From Brenneria goodwinii (GTDB lineage Bacteria > Pseudomonadota > Gammaproteobacteria > Enterobacterales > Enterobacteriaceae): 64,000 bases of DNA. The notes under the pieces were generated by a model. That model did not search any database. It saw only the letters and a list, made by a program, of their open reading frames with translations, and was not told where the DNA came from. A program made the position numbers and the translations under genes. Below are positions 17,609 through 27,339 of the stretch, piece after piece; the first letter of the stretch is position 1; every line of letters begins with the position of its first letter. The stretch spans positions 868,001-932,000 of the forward strand of contig NZ_CP014137.1 of assembly GCF_002291445.1 (NCBI RefSeq). Reading direction: 5' to 3'.

Positions 17609-20266
17609 ATGGATATGGCTTCTACTTCTTTACTGCGTCGACTCAACCCTTATTGTGCCGTGGCTCTGGATGCAGCGGCGGCACTGTGCCAGACCCGGGC
17701 GCATCGCGAAATTACGGTGGAGCATTGGCTGCTGAAGCTGTTGGAAAACGGCGAGGGCGATATTACCGTTATCGCACGGCGTTACGAATGGGATCTGGAT
17801 CAACTATGGCAGGCGCTTCTGGGCCATCTAGACAGTTTGCCGCATAGCGTTACCCGCCGCCCAAGCCTCTCCGCTCCTTTACTTGGCTTGCTACAGGCGG
17901 CGTGGCTCATCGCGTCTCTGGAAGAGAATGACAGCACTATCCGTTCAGTACATCTTTTACAAGCCCTACTCAACCAGCCAAGCTGGCTGCGCGCCAGTAA
18001 TGCCTGGCCTTTACTGAGCCTGACTTCAGTACAACTTGAACGCTTGCGTCCATTGCTGGATGAACAGTCTGATGAGCGCCCTGAATTGCAACAACAGACT
18101 GCCGAGGCTGCGCGGGTTTCCAGCCACCAATCCGGTGAAATGAGTCAATCCACCGATGCTCCTGCATCTGTAAATAAACCCCGGACGGCAGGCCAGGCCG
18201 CGCTCGATAAATTTACTACCGATGTTACCGCTAATGCGCGCGCGGGAAATATCGATCCGGTATTTGGCCGCGACAATGAAATTCGCCAGATGATTGACAT
18301 CCTGTCACGCCGCCGCAAAAACAATCCTATTCTGGTGGGTGAACCGGGTGTCGGTAAAACCGCTTTAGTGGAAGGGCTGGCGCTGCGTATTGCCGAGGGC
18401 AATGTCCCCGCCAGTCTGAAAACCGTGCACTTGCGCACGCTCGATCTCGGCATGTTGCAAGCGGGCGCCGGCGTAAAGGGTGAATTTGAACAACGCCTGA
18501 AAAATGTCATTGAAGGTGTACAACAGGCCGTAGAACCGGTGCTGCTGTTTATTGATGAAGCGCATACGATTATCGGCGCGGGCAATCAGGCCGGCGGCGC
18601 AGATGCTGCCAACCTGTTGAAACCGGCGCTGGCGCGAGGCGAACTCCGTACTATCGCCGCGACTACCTGGTCTGAATATAAGCAATATTTTGAACGTGAT
18701 GCTGCGCTTGAACGCCGTTTCCAGATGGTTAAGGTCGATGAGCCGGATGACCAGCGCGCCTGCCTGATGCTGCGCGGCCTGAAATCACGCTACGCGCAGC
18801 ACCATGGCGTACATATTCAGGATGATGCGGTGCAGGCGGCGGTCGTGCTGTCGCGCCGTTATCTAACGGGGCGACAGTTGCCGGACAAAGCGGTGGATCT
18901 GCTGGATACCGCCAGCGCCCGGGTACGCATGGGATTGGATACGCGCCCCGAAGCATTAACCCAACTCCAGGCTGAACTAATCGCGCTTGATATGGAACAG
19001 CAAGCCATTGAGCAGGATGTTACCGCTTTGCCGCAAACGGACGGCACGCGTCTTACGGCTATCGCTGAACGCCGCGCCACGCTTAATGCCGAGTTACAAG
19101 CGCTGGAGCAGCGTTTTCTAGCGGAAAAAGCGATCGCCGATCGTATTCTGAGCGCCCGTCAACATCCGCAGGAAAGCGAATCGTTGGCTGATGTATTGGC
19201 TGAACTGGACGAACTTCAGGACGGCGCGCCGCTGCTGTCGCTGGATGTGGATGTGCGCAGCGTGGCGACAGTGATTGCCGACTGGACTGGGGTGCCGCTT
19301 GGCAGCTTGTTGAAGGATGAACAGACCAATTTGTTGGCGCTGGAGCAGCAGTTGGGCGAGCGCGTCATCGGTCAGGATCTGGCTCTGACCGCTATCGCTC
19401 AGCGGCTACGAGCCGCGAAGACCGGCTTGACGCCGGAGAACGGTCCGTTGGGGGTATTCCTGCTGGTCGGGCCGAGCGGCGTTGGTAAAACAGAAACCGC
19501 ATTGGCGCTGGCGGACAGTCTGTTCGGCGGCGAACAGGCGTTGATAACCATTAATCTTTCCGAATATCAGGAAGCGCATACGGTTTCGCAACTCAAAGGA
19601 TCCCCTCCGGGGTATGTCGGCTATGGACAAGGCGGCATTTTGACGGAAGCGGTACGTAAGCGTCCTTACAGTGTGGTATTGCTGGATGAAGTCGAAAAAG
19701 CACATCGCGACGTGCTTAATCTTTTCTATCAGGTATTTGACCGCGGCATGATGCGCGATGGCGAAGGGCGGGAAATCGACTTCCGCAATACCGTCATTAT
19801 CATGACCTCCAATCTTGGCAGCGATGAACTGATGGCGCTGCACGCCCAACTGCCCGAGGCTACGGATGCCCAGCAGCAGGAACTGCTGCGCCCGGTGCTG
19901 CGCGACCATTTCCAGCCCGCATTGTTAGCCCGCTTCCAAACAGTGATTTTTCGTCCGCTTGACGCGGCGGCGATGCGGCGCATTGTCGCCATCAAACTGG
20001 AACAGGTGGCGCGACGCCTGCGCCGTCACTATGACCTTGATTGCCAGATTGATGAAAGCCTGTACGACGCGTTGGTTGACGCCTGCCTGCTGCCCGATAG
20101 CGGCGCACGCAATATCGACAGCCTGCTAAATCAGCAGATCTTGCCGGTGTTGTCGCAGGCGTTGCTGTCGCATTTGGCCCATCAGCGAAAACCGTCTCGT
20201 GTGGCGCTGGGTTTTGACGAAGACGAAGGGATAACCCTCGCGTTTAATACTACTGAAGAGGTATGA
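17609..20266 (+). CDS. clpV: T6SS sheath-recycling AAA+ ATPase ClpV (TssH)
   Basis: About 885 residues from ATG 17609, chosen because the family N-terminus (LLRRLNPYCAVAL) follows at once; in-frame ATGs at 17582 and 17615 are possible. An N-terminal ClpN domain is followed by AAA1 with Walker A GEPGVGKTALVEG and Walker B LLFIDEAHTIIG, a coiled middle domain with ALEQRFLAEKAIADR, and AAA2 with Walker A GPSGVGKTETALAL and Walker B VVLLDEVEKAH. ClpV unfolds contracted TssBC sheaths. The gap to hcp (251 bases) holds the hairpins, and its stop overlaps the start region of vgrG1. Confidence 0.95.
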   Translation: MDMASTSLLRRLNPYCAVALDAAAALCQTRAHREITVEHWLLKLLENGEGDITVIARRYEWDLDQLWQALLGHLDSLPHSVTRRPSLSAPLLGLLQAAWLIASLEENDSTIRSVHLLQALLNQPSWLRASNAWPLLSLTSVQLERLRPLLDEQSDERPELQQQTAEAARVSSHQSGEMSQSTDAPASVNKPRTAGQAALDKFTTDVTANARAGNIDPVFGRDNEIRQMIDILSRRRKNNPILVGEPGVGKTALVEGLALRIAEGNVPASLKTVHLRTLDLGMLQAGAGVKGEFEQRLKNVIEGVQQAVEPVLLFIDEAHTIIGAGNQAGGADAANLLKPALARGELRTIAATTWSEYKQYFERDAALERRFQMVKVDEPDDQRACLMLRGLKSRYAQHHGVHIQDDAVQAAVVLSRRYLTGRQLPDKAVDLLDTASARVRMGLDTRPEALTQLQAELIALDMEQQAIEQDVTALPQTDGTRLTAIAERRATLNAELQALEQRFLAEKAIADRILSARQHPQESESLADVLAELDELQDGAPLLSLDVDVRSVATVIADWTGVPLGSLLKDEQTNLLALEQQLGERVIGQDLALTAIAQRLRAAKTGLTPENGPLGVFLLVGPSGVGKTETALALADSLFGGEQALITINLSEYQEAHTVSQLKGSPPGYVGYGQGGILTEAVRKRPYSVVLLDEVEKAHRDVLNLFYQVFDRGMMRDGEGREIDFRNTVIIMTSNLGSDELMALHAQLPEATDAQQQELLRPVLRDHFQPALLARFQTVIFRPLDAAAMRRIVAIKLEQVARRLRRHYDLDCQIDESLYDALVDACLLPDSGARNIDSLLNQQILPVLSQALLSHLAHQRKPSRVALGFDEDEGITLAFNTTEEV

Positions 20267-20268
20267 CC

Positions 20269-21955
20269 ATGCTGTCCGTATCCGAACTCGCCGGCCGCCT
20301 CACCGGTACGCTGAATCGCTATTCGCTGGCGGTGAGCGGCAGAACCGACCTGGACGTGGAGTCCTTCAGCGCCACCGAGGGGCTGAGCCAGACCTATTGC
20401 TACCAGATAACCTTTACCAGCGGCAGCGATATCGCCCCCGGCGAGATGCTGTTGCAGGACGTCACCTTTACCTTTAATACGCCGGGCTCGCTGCTCGGGG
20501 ATATCGCGCTGTCTGAGGCGGCGCGTGCGGTGCACGGGGTGGTGACGCAGTTTCAGCGGCTGTCGGCGTCGGTGGACGAGGTGCGCTATCAGCTGACGCT
20601 GGAGCCGCGGCTGGCGTTGCTGACCAATGCCGGGCGGCCGGCGATATACCAGAACCAGTCGGTACCGGAGATAGTCGAGCAGATATTGCGCCGGCAGCAT
20701 CAGTTCGAAGGCTGGCAGTTCGAGTTCCGCCTGCGCAACAGCTACCCGCCGCGCGAGCAGGTGATGCAGTGGCAGGAGAGCGACCGGGCGTTTATCGACC
20801 GGCTGCTGGCGGAAGTGGGCATCTGGTATCGCTTCGAGATGGACGCGCGGCTGAAAAGGGAAGTGGTGGTGTTCGCCGACGACCAGCAGTTCTACCAGTT
20901 TGACGTGAGCCTGCCGCTGCGCAGTCCGTCGGGGATGAACGACAACGGAGTGGAGTCGGTATGGGGGCTGAGCTCGGCGCATCAGGTGGTCAGCCAGTCG
21001 GTGCGGGTGAAGGATTACAACTACCGCCAGGCGGGAGACGGCCTGCAGACCGAAGCGGAAGTGAGCGGCGGCGGGGAGAGCACTTACGGGCAGGTGTACC
21101 GTTACGGCGACAACTACCTGACGCTGGGTGGCGAAAGCGGTGAGTCGGGCGGCGAGACGGCGGAAGGGGGCGATTTCTACGCGCGGCTGCGCCACGAACG
21201 GCTGCTGAATAATCAGCATCAACTGAGCGGGAAGAGCAATGCCTCAACGCTGGCGCCGGGGCAGATGCTGGAAATCGCCGGCGGGGTGCCGGCGATATTC
21301 GCCAAAGGGATAGTCATCACTACTATCAGTGCCGGCGCGCGGCGTGACAGCAGCTATATGCTGACGTTTACCGGCATTCCCTACAGTGAAACGGTGGGAT
21401 TCCGCCCGGAGCCTGAAGCGCGACCGAGGATAGCGGGGACGCTGCCGGCGCGGGTAACGAGTATTACCGCGGGCGACACTTACGCGCATCTGGACAAGAT
21501 GGGGCGTTACCGGGTGAAGTTCGACTTCGACCTGGATAACTGGAAGACGGGTTACGAAAGCCTGTGGGTGCGTCTCGCCAAACCCTACAGCGGCGACACC
21601 TACGGCATGCACCTGCCGCTGCTGGCGGGAACGGAGGTGGCGATAGCGTTTGAAGAGGGCAACCCGGACCGGCCGTATATCGCCTATGCGCTGCATGACT
21701 CACGGCACCCGGACCATGTGACGCAGGCGAACAACAAGCGCAACGTCATCCGCACGCCGGCCAACAACAAGCTGCGGATGGAGGACGAGCGGGGCAAGGA
21801 GCATATCAAGCTCAGTACGGAGTACGGCGGCAAAAGCCAGTTAAACCTGGGGCATCTGGTGGACAGTACCCGTGAGCAGCGGGGAGAAGGGTTTGAGCTG
21901 CGTACCGACCAGTGGGGGGCGATACGGGCGGGGAAAGGGATTTTCATCAGCGCGG
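20269..21955 (+). repeat. Third copy of the vgrG core (in vgrG1)
   Basis: The first ~1.69 kb of vgrG1 matches the 5' parts of vgrG2 (33333 onward) and vgrG3 (54077 onward). The main difference is a short divergent patch near residue 73-85, with one codon fewer. The match ends sharply at TTTTCATCAGCGCGGA, after which vgrG1 has an unrelated coiled segment. Confidence 0.9.
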
Positions 21956-22803
21956 ACGGCCAGCCCGGCGCACAGGGCGAGGCGCTGGATATGTCGGCGG
22001 CGATAATGCAGCTGGAGCAGGCGCTGTCGCTGGCGAAGTCGTTGCAGTCGGGTGCGGGGATAGCGAAGGCGGACGAGGGCGAGAGCGGGAGTCAGACAAC
22101 GCTGGTGCAGAGCCTGAGCGGATTAACGCAGCCGGGATTACTGTTGCACGGCCCGGAAGGGGTTGGGGTGGTGAGCCCGAAGCAGGTGCATATCTCGTCG
22201 GGCGAGGAGAGCGTGTCGCTGGTGTCGAGGAAGGATGTGGACATCAGCACGGGCAAGGCGCTGACGGCGGCGTCGGGCGGGAAGGTGAGTCTGTATGCGT
22301 CGAAGTCGGGGATGAAGCTGTTTGCCGGTGCGGGGAAGGTGGCGGTACAGGCGCAGAGCGATGAGCTGGAGCTGACGGGGCAGAAGGATGTGAGCGTGAG
22401 CAGCGTGGCGGGCAGGGTGGTTGTCACGGCGGGGGAAGAGCTGACGCTGAGCTGCGGCGGGGGCTATATCCGGCTGAAGGGGGGGAATATCGAGCTGGGT
22501 TGTCCGGGAAATATCCTGCTGAAGTCGGCCAATGTGCAGAAGATGGGCGCGGCGAGCTTCGATGTACCACCGCCTGCGCTACCGAGCGGGTGTGGAGAGT
22601 TTTTTATTCTGCATAGTGAAAAAAACGGCGAAATTATGCCATTTTCCCGTTACCGCATTACCACCAGTGAAGGGAAAGTTTTCGAAGGGAGTTCAGATAA
22701 AGACGGAAAAACCGATGAGATTTTTACTGCCGCTCCCGACAACATAATAATTGAGTTTCCCGACTCATTGGAAGACACAACGCAGAAGGGGAAAACGGAA
22801 TGA
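20269..22803 (+). CDS. vgrG: T6SS spike protein VgrG1 with C-terminal adaptor extension
   Basis: This 844-residue VgrG (TssI) starts at ATG 20269, where GAGGT sits 7 bases upstream; an ATG 6 bases earlier lies too close. It has the gp27-like base (Phage_GPD, to about residue 330), the gp5-like OB domain (LPARVTSITAGDTYAH, RVKFDFDLDNW) and the DUF2345 beta-helix. About 60 residues after residue 780 (FFILHSEKNGEIMPFSRYRI) resemble transthyretin-like adaptors that recruit lipase effectors in other VgrGs. The first ~1.69 kb is nearly identical to vgrG2 and vgrG3, then the sequence changes abruptly near 21955. The lipase gene overlaps its stop by 4 bases. Confidence 0.95.
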   Translation: MLSVSELAGRLTGTLNRYSLAVSGRTDLDVESFSATEGLSQTYCYQITFTSGSDIAPGEMLLQDVTFTFNTPGSLLGDIALSEAARAVHGVVTQFQRLSASVDEVRYQLTLEPRLALLTNAGRPAIYQNQSVPEIVEQILRRQHQFEGWQFEFRLRNSYPPREQVMQWQESDRAFIDRLLAEVGIWYRFEMDARLKREVVVFADDQQFYQFDVSLPLRSPSGMNDNGVESVWGLSSAHQVVSQSVRVKDYNYRQAGDGLQTEAEVSGGGESTYGQVYRYGDNYLTLGGESGESGGETAEGGDFYARLRHERLLNNQHQLSGKSNASTLAPGQMLEIAGGVPAIFAKGIVITTISAGARRDSSYMLTFTGIPYSETVGFRPEPEARPRIAGTLPARVTSITAGDTYAHLDKMGRYRVKFDFDLDNWKTGYESLWVRLAKPYSGDTYGMHLPLLAGTEVAIAFEEGNPDRPYIAYALHDSRHPDHVTQANNKRNVIRTPANNKLRMEDERGKEHIKLSTEYGGKSQLNLGHLVDSTREQRGEGFELRTDQWGAIRAGKGIFISADGQPGAQGEALDMSAAIMQLEQALSLAKSLQSGAGIAKADEGESGSQTTLVQSLSGLTQPGLLLHGPEGVGVVSPKQVHISSGEESVSLVSRKDVDISTGKALTAASGGKVSLYASKSGMKLFAGAGKVAVQAQSDELELTGQKDVSVSSVAGRVVVTAGEELTLSCGGGYIRLKGGNIELGCPGNILLKSANVQKMGAASFDVPPPALPSGCGEFFILHSEKNGEIMPFSRYRITTSEGKVFEGSSDKDGKTDEIFTAAPDNIIIEFPDSLEDTTQKGKTE

Positions 22804-24704
22804 CACAAGGAAAAAAACAATCAGGTATGACGACGGCTACCCCTTCCAAAGGTATTCACGTCAATATGCCGGATCGGCAGAAAAAATATTGGGTGGAGTT
22901 TTTGCTGCTGGATGAACAGGGAAAGCCGGTTGCCGATATGCCCTATCTGTTGAAAGCGGGGGATGGCGACCGTAAAGGGAAAACAGATGCGCAGGGACTA
23001 TTACGAGAAGACAATATGCCCTGGTTTCCGGTTTATCTTCTGGTGGCGGCGCAGCCGTTGGCGGATGAGATGGAAAAACGCGAACTACGTCCGTTACGGG
23101 GTGAAGAACACTCGGACGTAAAGGTTACGGCGCTAGAGGGCGGACATCAGTATCGCTATGTGCGCATTGGTGAAATCAGCGATGGCGTGCCGGCGATTGA
23201 AAACTGGTCGCAGGATCGTCCCCCAACGTTTCATTTCCCCAAGGCGCAACCGGTAGGCGTTCGTGTGGACCGCACAGAATTGGATCGTCGCCATGTGCTG
23301 GAAATTTGCCCATTCCGCGCCTGGTCGCTGGTGCTGCATCACCAGCTTGATTATTCGCTGGTCAATGCCTATAACCTGTCGCTGATGGTGGTGCTGTCTT
23401 ATGCCGAAGATAACGAAGACCAGTCCGGCTCAATTACCCATCTGTTTAACCGACAGATGCTGGATCTTTCCCGTTCTCCCTATCACGTTAATGATATATC
23501 CCGTAAACCGGTGGTCAAAGATGTGCCTTTTAGCCAGCGTTATACCGACGTCGGCTATATTGATTCCTTACGGGCCGCTAACCCGGAAGGAAGTACGCAA
23601 CTATTTTATGCCGCCAATGCCACGGAGATCATCGTGGCCTGGCGCGGCACCGAGATGACGTCGTGGGAGGATGTTAAAACGGATGGCACGTTCCGCCCGC
23701 AGTCGTTTAGCTGCGAGATTAAAGTCCCCTGTATAGAGTTGGTCAAGCAAGGTAAAGTCCATAAAGGATTTTGGGATGGATTTTGTCTGATGGATAGTAG
23801 TAAAGATAAGGATATTAGGGATAAATATCAGCTAATAGCAGATCTTCTTCTTAAAAAGAGGAAACTATTTGTCTGTGGGCATAGTCTGGGTGGGGCGTTA
23901 GCGCTGCTGTACGCCGCTAAAAACCTTGATAACAACCCCATATTATATACCTACGGCATGCCGCGCACCTTTACCATCGGCGCGATACGGGAATTACAGT
24001 CGTTACCCCACTTTCGCCATATCAACGCTAACGATGCGGTAACCTCAGTACCGCCGGAGCGCGCGCTGGATAACTACCTGTATGACCTCTGGGGACCGTT
24101 GGGCACCACCTTGGGGTTTGCCTGGTCGCTGCTGCAACTGGCCTACCGGGGGGAAGAATATTTTGGTCATCAGGGCGAGGTGGTGCATTTTTGCGAGGCA
24201 GCCTCAACCCAACAGTGGAGTGAAGAGCGTAATCCACGAGTTACCGTTACCGTCCGTCGGCGCTTACCGAAAAAAGCCAAACTGCTGCTCGCCCCCAGCC
24301 TGAATGAAGCCGAAAATCAGCAGGCGAAAGACAATCAGCAAGAATTGATGCAACGGCTGGACTCGGACAGCCGGAAAAACTATTTCCCGCGTTGGAGCAA
24401 CCCGACGCTAAAAGATGCGCTGAACTTCAGCGACCACTCGTCGCTAAACTATGCCCAGTACCTGGGGGAGCGACTGGCGGAGGCGGCCAGCGGTGAGGAA
24501 AGCGGGAAATATTATCAGGATAAGCAGGCCTTCCGGCGGCAGTTGGCGACCTATCAAACGGATATGCCGCAGCAGGAATATCAACGCAATCTGGCCTTTC
24601 TGGCGCTGGATAAGCAATTTGCGCAAACACTGTTGAAGACCAGGGAGTCTTCCGCAGGGCAGAACGCTTTATTACGCTATATCACCGAGGATCAAAAAGC
24701 ATGA
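22800..24704 (+). CDS. T6SS class 3 lipase effector
   Basis: This 634-residue predicted phospholipase/lipase effector has the nucleophile elbow GHSLGGALALLYAAK (Ser at residue 362). The likely triad Asp is in INANDAVTSVPPE (residue 412) and a candidate His is in NFSDHSSLNY (residue 546). An upstream WRGTEMTSWEDVKTD block fits the Lipase_3 fold (PF01764) used by Tle-type effectors that attack phospholipids of a rival cell's envelope. Residues ~30-85 look like a small beta-domain and may bind the adaptor tail of VgrG1. No signal peptide is present, as expected for T6SS cargo. The start overlaps the vgrG1 stop and the stop overlaps the first immunity gene (ATGA). Assignment to Tle2 rather than another Tle family is only a guess. 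Confidence 0.85.
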   Translation: MTQGKKQSGMTTATPSKGIHVNMPDRQKKYWVEFLLLDEQGKPVADMPYLLKAGDGDRKGKTDAQGLLREDNMPWFPVYLLVAAQPLADEMEKRELRPLRGEEHSDVKVTALEGGHQYRYVRIGEISDGVPAIENWSQDRPPTFHFPKAQPVGVRVDRTELDRRHVLEICPFRAWSLVLHHQLDYSLVNAYNLSLMVVLSYAEDNEDQSGSITHLFNRQMLDLSRSPYHVNDISRKPVVKDVPFSQRYTDVGYIDSLRAANPEGSTQLFYAANATEIIVAWRGTEMTSWEDVKTDGTFRPQSFSCEIKVPCIELVKQGKVHKGFWDGFCLMDSSKDKDIRDKYQLIADLLLKKRKLFVCGHSLGGALALLYAAKNLDNNPILYTYGMPRTFTIGAIRELQSLPHFRHINANDAVTSVPPERALDNYLYDLWGPLGTTLGFAWSLLQLAYRGEEYFGHQGEVVHFCEAASTQQWSEERNPRVTVTVRRRLPKKAKLLLAPSLNEAENQQAKDNQQELMQRLDSDSRKNYFPRWSNPTLKDALNFSDHSSLNYAQYLGERLAEAASGEESGKYYQDKQAFRRQLATYQTDMPQQEYQRNLAFLALDKQFAQTLLKTRESSAGQNALLRYITEDQKA

Positions 24705-25459
24705 AATTCATCAACGGGCTGATACTGTTCGCTATCGCGCCGCTGTCGGCCTGCGCGCCGAAGCGGGATTTTACGCTTTCGCCGCCGGCAAATACCCAGT
24801 GGGTAGATATTGAAGTGGTGGCGCCGCTGAATACCACGGCGTTTCCACTCAATGCCTTATACCGCTCCAGCGTTTGTCTGCATGAAAGACGTCAGGCGGA
24901 TATGAGCAAAGTGAAAAGCCGAGGATACAACCCGGTACATATGGCGTTGCAGCTGGATGCGGGTGGACGGGTATACCGCCAGCGGGTGGCGGTGGACGGC
25001 GGCGGACCTTGCGAGTGGAAGCTGAGCATGATCACACTGGGGATCGAATATAGCCGCACCGATCATTTGGTTAAGGATGCTGAAATTGGAACGGCGGTTG
25101 GCTTAAAAGTAGCCTTTGATAATGAAGCGTCTAATAATGGTTATTATGCACCAGTGCACAATGAGTTAATATATTCCTTAGTGTATTATCCTTACATAAG
25201 AGAATCATACTTGGGTAAACCTGAGAGATCTTTATCATTATATGGAGAGAAAAGCTTTATGCCGTATCGAATAACTATAGATACGGATAAAAATGGGAAA
25301 ATTGTCTTTTTACCAACAGTAGATGAAAAAAAAATAGTAAAATTGGAGGGGGGGCGAAGTATGAAAGATAATGACAATGGTAAAATCATTTACCCTGATG
25401 GCTCGATTGATAAAGATAAGGTTAGACCTGATTACAATAAGCTAAAAAATATGAAGTAA
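24701..25459 (+). CDS. Probable lipase immunity lipoprotein, copy 1
   Basis: This 252-residue lipoprotein has a signal peptide with lipobox PLSAC (Cys18) and Ala at +2, so it is probably sorted to the outer membrane. Residues ~18-150 are nearly the same in all four copies (QWVDIEVVAP, RSSVCLHERRQADMSKVK, GGGPCEWKLSMITLGI). The last ~90 residues differ, ending in PDYNKLKNMK in each. Its start overlaps the lipase stop, the standard layout for a cognate immunity gene. A periplasmic-facing lipoprotein fits protection against a lipase delivered to the periplasm. The family is not otherwise recognised. Confidence 0.75.
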   Translation: MKFINGLILFAIAPLSACAPKRDFTLSPPANTQWVDIEVVAPLNTTAFPLNALYRSSVCLHERRQADMSKVKSRGYNPVHMALQLDAGGRVYRQRVAVDGGGPCEWKLSMITLGIEYSRTDHLVKDAEIGTAVGLKVAFDNEASNNGYYAPVHNELIYSLVYYPYIRESYLGKPERSLSLYGEKSFMPYRITIDTDKNGKIVFLPTVDEKKIVKLEGGRSMKDNDNGKIIYPDGSIDKDKVRPDYNKLKNMK

Positions 25460-25604
25460 CGCTTTGATGATAGCTTGGTATGCTGGAGAGCTAATATTCA
25501 TTAAATTTAAAATGTTAGCAACTTGACAGAATAGATGGCAACTACTTATAACAGCCCCAGAGGGCTGGAGCGTAGCGGCACGTAATCACCGAGAATCAAA
25601 AAGC

Positions 25605-26366
25605 ATGAAATTCATCAACTGGCTGATACTGTTCGCTATTGCGCCGCTGGCGGCTTGCGCGCCGAAAAGGGATTTAACGCTCGCGCCGCCGGAGAATGCC
25701 CAGTGGGTAGATATTGAAGTGGTGGTGCCGACGAATACCACGGCGTTTCCACTCAATGCCTTATACCGCTCCAGCGTTTGTCTGCATGAAAGACGTCAGG
25801 CGGATATGAGCAAAGTGAAAAGCCGGGGATACAACCCGGTACATATGGCGTTGCAGCCGGATGCGGGTGGACGGGTATACCGCCAACGGGTGGCGCTGGA
25901 CGGCGGCGGACCTTGCGAGTGGAAGCTGAGCATGATCACGCTGGGAATTGAATATAGTCGTACCGATCATTTGGTCAAGGATGCTGAAGTGGGAACGGCA
26001 GTTGGCTTAAAAGTAGCGTTTGATAATGAGGCATCTAATAACGGTTATTATGAGCCAGTAAAAAATGAGTTAACACATTCATCAGTTTATTACCCTGTTG
26101 AATTGAATTGGAATGAAGCTAACAAGCCACTTGAGTTGTATTTATTCGGTGAACATAGCTTCTATCCTTATAGAATGTTCATTGATAAAGGTGTAAGTGG
26201 AAAAATAAAATTTTCTCCTGTTGTGGATGAATCGAAGTTGGTTCGACAAATATCACCTAAAGGAAATAAGGTTGGTGTTTATTTTAAAATTATTTATCCT
26301 GATGGTACGGAAACAGCCAATCCAAATAATAGACCTGATTACAATAAGTTAAAAAACATGAAGTAG
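25605..26366 (+). CDS. Probable lipase immunity lipoprotein, copy 2
   Basis: This 253-residue paralogue of copy 1 has lipobox PLAAC. It matches copy 1 up to about residue 150 and then diverges in the C-terminal ~90 residues (YYPVELNWNEANKPLELYLF), which is the most different of the four tails. The 24 bases before its ATG repeat the end of the lipase gene, a sign that the duplicated unit began inside the effector gene. It probably protects against the resident or a related lipase variant. Confidence 0.7.
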   Translation: MKFINWLILFAIAPLAACAPKRDLTLAPPENAQWVDIEVVVPTNTTAFPLNALYRSSVCLHERRQADMSKVKSRGYNPVHMALQPDAGGRVYRQRVALDGGGPCEWKLSMITLGIEYSRTDHLVKDAEVGTAVGLKVAFDNEASNNGYYEPVKNELTHSSVYYPVELNWNEANKPLELYLFGEHSFYPYRMFIDKGVSGKIKFSPVVDESKLVRQISPKGNKVGVYFKIIYPDGTETANPNNRPDYNKLKNMK

Positions 26367-26484
26367 TGTTTTAGATAAATCCCAGGCATGAAATATTCTC
26401 AATCGTTCTGTGAGGGCGCAGGACGATCCGTAAACATCAGCGAGTATGAGTGAAGCGGTACGTAATCACCGAGGATCAAAAAGC

Positions 26485-27243
26485 ATGAAATTAATCAACT
26501 GGCTGATACTGTTCGCTATCGCGCCGCTGTCGGCCTGCGCGCCGAAGCGGGATTTTACGCTTTCGCCGCTGGCAAATACCCAGTGGGTAGATATTGAGGT
26601 GGTGGCGCCGCCGAATACCACGGCCTTTCCACTCAATGCCTTATACCGCTCCAGCGTTTGTCTGCATGAAAGACGTCAGGCGGATATGAGCAAAGTGAAA
26701 AGCCGGGGATACAACCCGGTACATATGGCGTTGCAGCCGGATGCGGCTGGGCGGGTGTACCGCCAGCGGGTAGCGGTGGACGGCGGCGGCCCTTGTGAGT
26801 GGAAGCTGAGCATGATCACGCTGGGGATTAAATATAGCCGTACCGATCATTTGGTCAAGAATGCCGAAGTAGGTCCAGGCTCAGGGCTAAAGGTGGCTTT
26901 TGATAGTGAGGCATCTAATAACGGTTACTATGAACCGGTACGCAATGAGCTAGCCTACTCCGCAGTTTATTATCCTTTTTTGATTGAACACTATTTGGGC
27001 GAATCTAAAAGAGAATTATGGATATATGGTGAACAGGATTTTAGACAATATTTAATGAAGATAAATGAGGGAAGAGTCGGAAAAATAATATTTTTACCTA
27101 AGTTGGATGAAAAAAAAATAGTGACATGGCAAGGTGTGAAAAAAATGAATGCAGGAGAAAAAAGTAAAATTACTTATCCTGACGGTTCGGTTGCTTTTGG
27201 AAAGACAGATCCTGATTACAATAAGCTGAAAAATATGAAGTAG
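26485..27243 (+). CDS. Probable lipase immunity lipoprotein, copy 3
   Basis: This 252-residue paralogue is read from ATG 26485, which matches the MK(F/L)INWLILF start of the others; a longer frame from 26446 is unlikely. Lipobox is PLSAC. The N-terminal half is conserved. From about residue 130 it carries its own changes (AEVGPGSGLKVAFDSE) and a different tail (SKRELWIYGEQDF). The same lipase-derived leader precedes it. Confidence 0.7.
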   Translation: MKLINWLILFAIAPLSACAPKRDFTLSPLANTQWVDIEVVAPPNTTAFPLNALYRSSVCLHERRQADMSKVKSRGYNPVHMALQPDAAGRVYRQRVAVDGGGPCEWKLSMITLGIKYSRTDHLVKNAEVGPGSGLKVAFDSEASNNGYYEPVRNELAYSAVYYPFLIEHYLGESKRELWIYGEQDFRQYLMKINEGRVGKIIFLPKLDEKKIVTWQGVKKMNAGEKSKITYPDGSVAFGKTDPDYNKLKNMK

Positions 27244-27339
27244 TGTTCCCAAAAAAACATATCGATAAATCCCAGATGTGTAATATTTTACAAGCGATTA
27301 ACAATAGCATGCAGATGGTTTCCCTGAGGTTCAAAAAGC

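Noticed and set aside
20182..21222. 346-codon minus-strand frame opposite vgrG1 (also 33135-34289 and 53879-55033)
   Set aside because: It recurs because the vgrG core recurs. Composition is Arg/His/Gln-rich, typical of antisense shadow frames, and no ribosome-binding site is seen.
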